A stretch of 64,000 nt of DNA from Antedon mediterranea (taxonomy: Eukaryota > Echinodermata > Crinoidea > Comatulida > Antedonidae): the NCBI RefSeq assembly GCF_964355755.1, contig NC_092676.1, positions 11,516,288 to 11,580,287 on the forward strand, written 5' to 3'. The notes below the pieces were generated by a model. The model did not search any database. It was not told where the DNA came from and saw only the letters and a list, made by a program, of their open reading frames with translations. Numbering within the stretch: position 1 is the first letter of the stretch; every line of letters begins with the position of its first letter. A program made the position numbers and the translations under genes. Positions 55,719-64,000 of the stretch are shown one piece after another.

Positions 55719-55860
55719 ATCCGTCTACACTATCAAACTAGTGTAAACGAAGAAAGTGTGATGTGCCCAAATATGGTAGTGATATGACGTCAACATGTCC
55801 ATATATGGGCATATCACATTTTCTTTGTCACGTAAAGTTTGATAGTGTAGACAGAGCTTT
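55719..55860. mobile_element. Palindromic MITE with GTCTACACTATCAAACT ends
   Basis: GTCTACACTATCAAACT on the left is met by the inverse AGTTTGATAGTGTAGAC on the right. The inner parts also pair (GTGATGTGCCCAAATATGG with CATATATGGGCATATCAC). The whole about 140 bp can fold back. It abuts the TTAA MITE and lies between the two Harbinger genes. Confidence 0.7.
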
Positions 55861-55882
55861 AGAAATGCTATTATTTTAATTT

Positions 55883-57177
55883 CTATTCTTCACATTTTGC
55901 AAGTTCAGTCTCAATCTCAAAAATCGCATCGCTAATTACCTTTTTAATTTGGATTTGTTTCACCTTTGGGAAGGTTTCAACAGTTTTGAATGCAGATTCA
56001 AAAAAATATGCTAATGCATTTTTCTCTCCTGCCTTTTTCCCTGAAAAATAATCAATTAATACAGCATTCACATCTTAATTTTTGGCTAATTTTCTTTTTG
56101 CGGGAGTATGTTTTGGTTTTGAGGTACTGGGAATAAATAATAATAATAATTTCCGATGATGTTCCTTCTTGATCGTCTTGAATAACCTCACGACCATCCA
56201 ATATAGCAGTGAGAAGGTTTTCGCACTCATCCGGCAAATTGAAATTACTGGTGCTTCTGTAAAACATTAAAAGCAAATGATCAAGGTTATTTTCAAATTC
56301 TTGCCTCTCTGTGCATCCTCCATCTGTTCTCACTATATAATAAGTCAGATAGTTTTGGTGTAAAATTGATGTGAACACTTATATTAATTTATTTTAAATG
56401 TAGTCGACAACTAATATTTGGTCATAGTGGAGGGGAGTTTATTCAAGGATGTAAAGTAGAATGAGTTATAATACCTTCTTGTACTGACAAATCCATTTAA
56501 AAATTGCATTTGGTCAGCCCACTTATACTTTCTAAGCTTTCCAGTCAGTCCCTGCCCACTGCGACTCATTTGTCCAACTTTTCTTAAGTATGCAACATAG
56601 GCATCCTTGATATTTGTAAACTTCTTAGATAATATTTGACCTGAAAAAAGGGGATGTTTATAAAATAAAAATGTTGCAAACAATACTGTTGGGATAATTT
56701 GATACAGTACATAACTATTGATAAATGACATGGCAATCAGTTTCTGTTATATTTATAGATACAGCTTTAATAAAGTTGTTTTATTGAACACAATGTAAAC
56801 AAATTTTGCCATATTTTTTTTTGTCCATGCTACTACAGCATTTTTAAAACAATTTATCCAATCCAAGTACATCATCAATCATTGACCAACAAAATATATA
56901 TAATATTACTGTATGTGTAAAGAGTTACATCTATACAGTCAAACAATTTTGATAAGTCAAGCTTAATTTACTGTTTTATACATAATTTAATACATAACAC
57001 ATTAAGGTCAAATCTGAGAGGCTTACCAGATTCAACTTCAACTTTAATAGCGATTTCATCCCACACATCATTTTTATGTCGAACATCTTTGTATCGCTTG
57101 TCTGACAGATCATATAGGACGCTATTCTTTTCCACTTCTATGATTAGTTGTTCAGTCTGTTCTTCTGTAAGAGCCAT
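55883..57177 (-). CDS. MADF/Myb-like DNA-binding protein of the Harbinger element
   Basis: Minus-strand exons 57177-57027 (LTEEQTEQLIIEVEKNSVLY, RYKDVRHKNDVWDEIAIKV), 56640-56475 (TNIKDAYVAYLRKVGQMSRS, YKWADQMQFLNGFVS), 56328 to about 56164 (DGGCTERQEFENN, LPDECENLL) and a last exon ending at 55883 with AGEKNALAYFFESAFKTV and KVISDAIFEIETELAKCEE. The first two exons form a MADF domain, a SANT-like DNA-binding fold. The phase and borders of the first three exons fit; the last junction is uncertain. In PIF/Harbinger elements the Myb-like protein binds the ends and helps bring in the transposase, so this pair fits one element. Confidence 0.75.
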
Positions 57178-57940
57178 TTCTAAATAATAACGGTAGTTTA
57201 AAAAATATATTAATTGAATAGAAAGGTGTATAGTACTAGGTAGGCCTACCTAACTATATAACTTACTAACAATACTTAATACTCAATTATTATTATTGCA
57301 CTTGTCTTTTGTCAAACTCAGTTGGGATAAGCAGAAGGAATACTGAAAATTAATCCCCCATCACTTATGAAAAATACATAGGCCAAGGTTGTTTTTTGGG
57401 AGGGATTAAACCAAAAAAGAAAGAATAAAAAACATTTGTTTTAAAATCAAAGACACTAGGCCTAGGGTATAGCCTAGGCCTACTAGAAATAATTTAGATA
57501 AGCAGGATTATCATTTTATTTAACAAAGGTGGTCTATCCAGATGGCTGAAGCTGATCATTATAACCCTCTCACTAGCCTAGCCTACTTACAATCGTCAAT
57601 ATAATAATTCCTAGTCAATAAAAACAGTTGACATAAAAATAAATCAGGCCTCATAGGCCCTAAATAAATATCGGCCATATCAGATCACAAAATAATATTA
57701 AAAATTAATAAAAGACATCCATTATTAACAAGTAGCCAGGGGGGCCTATCTATAATCTAAGGCCTCTAGGCTAGGCCTAGCCTAATAATTATAATAATTC
57801 TATTCGCAGTAACTAGCCTAGGCCTAACTTAGCCTAGGCTAGGCCTAGCTAGTTTCCTTGTTAAATTTATAAAAAAACATTAGGCATATAGGGCTAAAAC
57901 CGGCAAAAGATAGTCCATCCAAGGTAGGTTTAAGAAAGTT
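57178..57940. other. Upstream region of the MADF gene, AGGCCTAG-rich
   Basis: Non-coding, with many AGGCCTAG runs (57465-57482, 57770-57855). The right inverted end of the Harbinger element should be here or beyond, but no match to the left side was found. Confidence 0.45.
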
Positions 57941-57946
57941 AGATTG

Positions 57947-58463
57947 CTATAAGGGGTCTATAACCGGTCTTAGCGCTTAGCCGGCTATAATTCGTGACGT
58001 AGAAAGTAGTCTAACATTATAGACCATTGCTATACCGCGGTCTAACCTGTAAACGGTCTTTAAAATTAAAGCCTACTCGAAGGAGTCTTAAAACAGTCAT
58101 AAACCTCTCTTTTTGTTGCTTTTACGTATTATTTATCGTCAAAGACAACCAATAGAACGAGTTTTAAGTGTTAAATCAAATAATAACGGTGATTTTATTC
58201 TTATATAGCCCTAGAATAGATTTTCTTGCGTAGAAATGTACATACTGTTATGATTGTGAATTGAACAAGCGTGACGAACATTACCTTATTTGGTATTTTA
58301 CGCGCAAAGTACGCCCTCAATTTGTTACTTTACGCGGTCTTATCTAAGACTGTTTTATAGCAATGGTCTAACAGGGGTGGCTTTAGTAAGACCGTCTATC
58401 AGATAAAGCCGGCTTTAATCGGGGAGTTAAGACCATTAGTTAAGACTGTTTTATAGCAATCCG
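57947..58463. mobile_element. Probable MITE with GATTGCTATAA ends
   Basis: GATTGCTATAAGGGGTCT on the left and, inverted, GATTGCTATAAAACAGTCTT on the right. Additional inner copies CATTGCTATA occur at about 58027 and 58357. Words GCCGGCT and GGTCTTA recur near both ends. Target duplication not seen. Confidence 0.5.
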
Positions 58464-58825
58464 CCCCTGGACTATCTCAAGAATAGCTCGAAAAAAATGG
58501 CGGCCTGAGGTAAGGTAGGTTACAAGTGTGACAACTTTAAAACGGTATTTAAGAAGCAAAATAATAATAATCATTTTAATAATAATAATTATTTGTATCA
58601 AATTAGTAATTACAACATATATTTAATATAATAAAGTACTTTAGAAAGTAAAAAAATTATATTTAGTAAGTTAATTTAGTGTGTTTAATCTAGGCCTAAA
58701 AGCTAGGCCCACAGCTTTAATTCTGACAGCGCTTGCCTAGGGCGATATTGCCTAGCAACCACCCTATACTGCTAGTGTTAAAATGATTTGTTCTTCATTA
58801 AGCGCACATTTAACATATTTAAAGA

Positions 58826-60005
58826 TGTAAATCACATTATAGCCTATATAATCTTAATTTGTAATAGATTTTACATTATTAACATTTTTGTTTAAAATGA
58901 TGTTAGAGGGATATAGCCTAGCTAGCTAGACCGCAGTCTAAAAGCCTATTTAAGCTAGGCCTACACTTAACTAGGCCTCTCTAGACTATGCCATTGGCTG
59001 AGTCGGTGGGCATTGCAAGGCCCTACTTCAGGTAGTCAGTAAACAGTAGTCTTATTCTATTGTAGGCATACATTGTATTACTTAGTTAGCCTTGTCTAGG
59101 CCTAGACTGGAATGAATGCAGTGTTAGGTATTTTCAAAATATTGGATCAATTTACATAGATAGGGCATCCTGTTGAATTAATTTTAATTTGGCATAGTTT
59201 AGTTTAGTTTAGTTATAATGGGAAAGTTTAGGCGATGCCTTTTTAACCCCACATATCAACTACATTGTGTCGAAATGCAATAGACCTAGGCTAATAAATA
59301 GTTAGTAGTAATAATAGATGTATATATTTTAATATCATTTATTTTTCTATTTGGTTTAGACAGCTGAAGAAAAATGTCTGGTTAATATTATATACCTCCA
59401 CTACTGTCCTAGTTACATGGAATGCTGCTGGTCAGGTAAGGTAAGATAAAAATAAAACAATTTACATACAACCTGTTGAATTAATTTTAATTTGGCATAA
59501 TTTAATGTAAATAGGCCTATAGGCTAGGAATAGTTTCAATATTTTTTAGATAATATAGTTTAATTTCATTTATTTTTCTATTGGTTTAGACTGCTGAACA
59601 GATATCTGGTCAATTATATGCCTCCTCCACTACCGTCCTCTTAGGCTATAACATGGAATGATGCTGTTGGTCATGTAAGGTAATAAGATAAAGACAAATA
59701 TTTAAAATGTATTAATAAATTGTCTAAAAAAATTGCATCCTGCAAACTACACAAGGTGGGTGTGGGATTGAAACAAAAAATCCTGGATCCACCCACTGCA
59801 TAGTTATCTAGGAAGGCCTGATTTCTGGATATTTTCATATTAAGTTAAGCGGTATTATTGAAAAATAAATGGAGTGGAGTATTGTGACAAATTATCTAGC
59901 TTGTAAGCCTACAGTTTTTGTTGGCCAGGGCTAAAGATTGTCTATCGTCTACCGCTATTATCTGTACTGTGTTAAAGTTTGGATGTAATATAATTTAACA
60001 TTATA
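58826..60005 (+). repeat. Tandem duplication, copy 1, with exon-like units
   Basis: 1180 bp, nearly identical (about 10 differences) to 60273-61445. Inside are two related exon-like units bounded by TTTGGTTTAG and GTAAGGTA: about 59361-59436 and 59591-59675. Each contains a CTGAAGA/CTGAACA..TCTGGT..CCACTAC..GTCCT..CATGGAATG pattern. Their possible peptides do not agree and one has an early stop, so a spliced non-coding RNA or decayed gene is more likely than a protein. Confidence 0.75.
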
Positions 60006-60272
60006 TATTTTTTTTAGATACAATTGCTAACAAACCTGGATGGAGCGCAATAATCATGCAGAGAGAAACAGGACTACCAAAAACAATTGTATAGCAAGTT
60101 ATACTTGTGTGGTAATAAATGAAAATAAGAATATCCATATAAAAACAACAAATGAAACTTTTTAAATTACTGTATTGTTTTATTCAAAAACAGTAAATAA
60201 ATAAATTAAAATACCATATTATTACTGTAGTTTTGTCAGCATGTACATTCATGTTCAGATCACAGAATTCTG
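60006..60272 (+). other. Possible terminal exon between the duplicated copies
   Basis: Begins with a T-rich TTTTTTTTAG acceptor-like site (60007-60017). About 85 bases later come AATAAATGAAAATAAG and further AATAAA signals. It has no long frame. It is present once only, so the second duplicate lost or never gained it. Confidence 0.4.
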
Positions 60273-61445
60273 TGTAAATCACATTATAGCCTATATAATC
60301 TTAATTTGTAATAGATTTTACATTATTAACATTTTTGTTTAAAATGATGTTAGAGGGATATAGCCTAGCTAGCTAGACCGCAGTCTAACAGCCTATTTAA
60401 GCTAGGCCTACACTTAACTAGGCCTCTCTAGACTATGCCATTGGCTGAGTCGGTGGGCATTGCAAGGCCCTACTTCAGGTAGTCAGTAAACAGTAGTCTT
60501 ATTCTATTGTAGGCATACATTGTATTACTTAGTTAGCCTTGTCTAGGCCTAGACTGGAATGAATGCAGTGTTAGGTATTTTCAAAATATTGGATCAATTT
60601 ACATAGATAGGGCATCCTGTTGAATTAATTTTAATTTGGCATAGTTTAGTTTAGTTATAATGGGAAAGTTTAGGCGATGCCTTTTTAACCCCACATATCA
60701 ACTACATTGTGTCGAAATGCAATAGACCTAGGCTAATAAATAGTTAGTAGTAATAATAGATGTATATATTTTAATATCATTTATTTTTGTATTTGGTTTA
60801 GACAGCTGAAGAAAAATGTCTGGTTAATATTATATGCCTCCACTACTGTCCTAGTTACATGGAATGCTGCTGGTCAGGTAAGGTAAGATAAAAATAAAAC
60901 AATTTACATACAACCTGTTGAATTAATTTTAATTTGGCATAATTTAATGTAAATAGGCCTAGGCTAGGAATAGTTTCAATATTTTTTAGATAATATAGTT
61001 TAATTTCATTTATTTTTCTATTGGTTTAGACTGCTGAACAGATATCTGGTCAATTATATGCCTCCTCCACTACCGTCCTCTTAGGCTATAACATGGAATG
61101 ATGCTGTTGGTCATGTAAGGTAATAAGATAAAGACAAATATTTAAAATGTATTAATAAATTGTCTAAAAAAATTGCATCCTGCAAACTACACAAGGTGGG
61201 TGTGGGATTGAAACAAAAAATCCTGGATCCACCCACTGCATAGTTATCTAGGAAGGCCTGATTTCTGGATATTTTTATATTAAGTTAAGCGGTATTATTG
61301 AAAAATAAATGGAGTGGAGTATTGTGACAAATTATTTAGCTTGTAAGCCTACAGTTTTTGTTGGCCAGGGCTAAAGATTGTCTATCGTCTACCGCTATTA
61401 TCTGTACTGTGTTAAAGTTTGGATGTAATATAATTTAACATTATA
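60273..61445 (+). repeat. Tandem duplication, copy 2
   Basis: Starts TGTAAATCACATTATAGCC and ends TTTAACATTATA as copy 1 does. Differences are a few substitutions and a 5 bp deletion of one TTTAG unit in a TAGTT run. Exon-like units at about 60803-60883 and 61031-61115. After 61445 the sequence departs from copy 1. Confidence 0.85.
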
Positions 61446-62294
61446 ATGGCTCGGGCTCAGTATATTAGCAACATTAGGAAATGAAAATTCTCAAAAACAA
61501 ATGTTGACGAAACATTTTATAATTGTTACTAAACTAAAGTGCAACATCTATATTTACTTCTCTGTTATAATATTTATCAATGTAAAATTGTCAACAAAAT
61601 GAATGATCGCAACTGGAATCGTGGTTGTAACCTACGTTACATGTTTTATTTTCGACTTTCAATGTAAACGATTATAAAGGCAACAACATTATATTTCTAT
61701 GAATATGAAACTATACAATAGTGTATGTAATCAAACAAAAACATGTATAATAACTTACATATTGTTACATTCACTAGTACATATTGTATTTTATAGTTTA
61801 TACTTTATTAACATCCATAATAAAATGAGTCGTCAATCAAAGGTTGTTGTTGATTTCTTGTATGTCCGCATACATTCCTGTCTTAAATTCACATAAAATA
61901 ACACTCATTATTGTACTCTATTAAATAGTCATATGACAAAACTGGTTTTATCTTTCTTAGAAAATGTATACTGTGTTACAATTGAGTAACGTAAATTACG
62001 TATTCAGTAACGTAAATTACTGAATTGAAAGATGAATTCGTCATCAAAATAGTTAAATAAAAACAACATTTGTAACTTTTAACAATAAACCTCATTGGTA
62101 TTTTAGATCATTGCCATCACTTTAGTAGGCAAACAAATTATATATTTCATTAAATCATCCTTTTTTTATTTTCTATTAATTCAATGCATATTTTATTAAT
62201 CATAATTATAAAAACTCCCATATGAAAATGTAAATTAGTGAGTTTTATAATGCTAGTGTACATACTATTGTTTTGGTTAATATGATTATTATTA
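61446..62294. other. AT-rich non-coding stretch
   Basis: No gene; the 65-codon frame at 61699-61896 has no family features. TAACGTAAATTACG and CAGTAACGTAAATTACTG form adjacent palindromes at about 61986-62026. Confidence 0.45.
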
Positions 62295-63874
62295 TTAGGT
62301 GATCATTTAGAATAAAATGATCACCTATTGTTATTGTATGAAATCTTTATTCTTATTCTTATTATTTATTTCTCTCTGTACAGATTTTGTGTAACAAATA
62401 TCTCAAAAAGTTTAATGTTAATGATTACCAACATTTCACAATGTCTTTCAAATACGTTAACTTAGTCCTAATAAGCTTTTCAGCGTGATCACTCATCCGT
62501 GACGTCACGTATACGCCATTTTGTGAAATCACATTATCAATCATATCTCCATAATTCATTATCACATATTAATGAAAATCACTACACATAAACTTGAGGT
62601 CAAGGTAAAAAATATTAGCAAATAAAAACTCGGGCGTTTCAAGGTCATGCGCGTGAAATCGCGCGTTGAAATTTTAAAAAGCTCAAAATTTAGTTTTTAT
62701 CATTTTAGAGCATGAAATAGGCCATTTGCGTGTTTAAAAAAATTACTGAGCAAAAACACATTTTTGCGCACGCGATTTTTAAAAAGGGTAAAAAATAAAA
62801 TTTGATGTATACATCATATTCTACTCACAATCCTTAGTACATTCTCCGACTTTGAGTCCATTCCGACTTAAAATAACGCTATACGAGCACGTTAAAAATG
62901 ACAAAATGCGCACATTAATTGTACAAAAGTGCTAAAAATGGTAAAAAAATAAGGCCTTTTTAAAATGAATATTACTCTTCAGAATGGCAGGTGACCCCCA
63001 ATTTTTTTAACTTATTATGGAAGCCAATAAGTTGTAGATATAAATATATATACATATTAGACGTACAAAATGGTATGACGTCATCAAATGGCCACTTGAA
63101 TTTAAAAATTAGTAATTATTATCTTTTTTTGTGGGTTATCACATTCAATAGAGCGCATCTCCGTTATTTGAGCCCAATTTTTGCACACATTTTAGTATGT
63201 GCTTGCTCAATTAATTATCTTTCTCATAAGTTGTCAACATTTTTATTTTGATGACGTCATCACGCGTAAAAACTTGAATAACCTAGGTCGTGTAATTTCA
63301 GCTACACCATACATTTGAATATCTTATAGCTCCTCAGAATTAAAGGTGACCTTGAAGATTATAATTTATTATGAAAGCTGATGAAATGTAGATATGAATT
63401 CATATAAAAATTAAGCCTATCGGATGTTGTGATGTTATCATATGGCCAGTTGAAGTTAAAAAGTAGTTTTTAAATTTCTTTAGTCGAAGTTATACAAATT
63501 TCAAAGAGAGCGCATTGCGCTTCTACGTGTCAAATTCTCTTCCAATCCTTATATTTATTTGCTCAATTCATTATCTTTCGAAATTGTCATCTTCGAGTTT
63601 ATTTTGATAATTCCATCATACCAAAAAATTTGAACTTGATGTGTGTCCCATAATTTCACCTATGCTACACTGTATATAGATATACAGTATATACTGTACA
63701 TTGTATATGGCATATAATAGGCATAACTCAGCAATATAAGCGTATAATAGGATGGCATACATCAACATTTTCCTATCGTATGTTAACGTACGTACATGTT
63801 TAAAAAAAATTTATTTCATTAAAATGATAAAAATGATCACCTATAATTCGTCAAAGTGACGAATTAAATTCTAG
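62295..63874 (+). mobile_element. Helentron-like element, complete (copy g)
   Basis: 5' palindrome TTAGGTGATCATTT..AAATGATCACCTA at 62295-62327, then TTGTTATTGT, a (TTATTC)n stretch and TGTGTAACAAATATCTCAAA. 3' end AAATGATCACCTATAATTCG, hairpin AATTCGTCAAAGTGACGAATT (63845-63865), and CTAG at 63871-63874. The 3' AAATGATCACCTA is the reverse complement of the 5' start. No Rep/helicase, so non-autonomous (Helentron-associated type). 1580 bp. Confidence 0.75.
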
Positions 63875-64000
63875 TTAGGTGATCATTTAGAATAAAATGA
63901 TCACCTATTGTTATTGTATGAAATCTTTATTCTTCTTATTCTTATTATTTATTTCTCTCTGTACAGATTTTGTGTAACAAATATCTCAAAAAGTTTAATG
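63875..64000 (+). mobile_element. Next Helentron-like copy in tandem, cut by window end
   Basis: It starts directly after the CTAG of the previous copy with the same AGGTGATCATTTAGAATAAA palindrome and is identical to the start of 62297 apart from a 3 bp insertion in the TTC run. Head-to-tail arrays are known for Helitron-type elements. Confidence 0.8.

Noticed and set aside
59361-59436. Coding exon of a tandemly repeated protein domain
   Set aside because: The homologous unit at 59591-59675 has an early stop in the matching frame and the peptides do not align.

Overview
The window looks like an AT-rich nuclear genome segment from a marine invertebrate deuterostome. An echinoderm is my best guess, at low confidence. 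The guess rests on the many AGGCCTAGGCCT-type runs, on GT/AG-spliced genes, and on the mix of Ty3/gypsy, CR1-group LINE, Helentron-like, Academ-like, Harbinger and Mutator-like elements. There are no operons, CRISPR arrays or bacterial signals.

Only one host gene is recognised: MRPS31 (mitochondrial small-subunit ribosomal protein mS31) on the + strand. Six exons at 24802-36353 join in phase. The first exon, with the start codon and most of the mitochondrial presequence, was not found. Its 7.6 kb last intron holds Helentron-like DNA, a LINE fragment, an 816 bp MITE and a broken Academ-type transposase.

Layout. 1-1.8 kb: 5' part of a Ty3/gypsy retrotransposon (minus strand: PBS, gag, start of pol). 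1.79-2.54 kb: hAT-type MITE with an 8 bp TSD. 3-6.2 kb: old inverted-repeat element with a nested pogo-like MITE. 8.4-10.2 kb: non-autonomous element with a 3 bp TSD, holding a nested TA-flanked MITE. 10.6-13.1 kb: CR1-group LINE (minus). 13.3-14.07 kb: Helentron-like copy. 16.68-23.64 kb: 7 kb Academ-like DNA transposon inside a tRNA-derived SINE. Its FEN1/XPG-like nuclease gene is frameshifted and split by 0.7 kb inverted arms. 24.8-36.4 kb: MRPS31. 37.6-41.3 kb: MITE, SINE pieces and Helentron-like elements. 42.0-52.4 kb: a gypsy gag cut in two by Mutator-like elements with 9 bp TSDs. One of these carries an 8 kb long-TIR element with an integrase C-terminus, a LINE fragment and a Helentron-like end. 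52.5-57.2 kb: PIF/Harbinger transposon with its usual two genes, a 4-exon transposase (+) and a MADF-type DNA-binding protein (-), placed tail to tail. 58.8-61.4 kb: recent 1.2 kb tandem duplication of a locus with exon-like units and no clear coding. 62.3-64 kb: tandem Helentron-like elements.

The main story is nested transposition. In several places the insertion order can be read from target-site duplications: Academ-like into SINE, mariner-type MITE into Academ-like MITE, Mutator-like into gypsy gag, long-TIR element into Mutator-like, Mutator-like MITE into a Harbinger intron, and a MITE into a Helentron-like copy. The clearest leads are the Academ-like element with its empty site preserved in the SINE, the Helentron-like copies whose 5' palindrome and 3' subterminal sequence change together, and the hairpin-ended Mutator-like family arranged head to tail.
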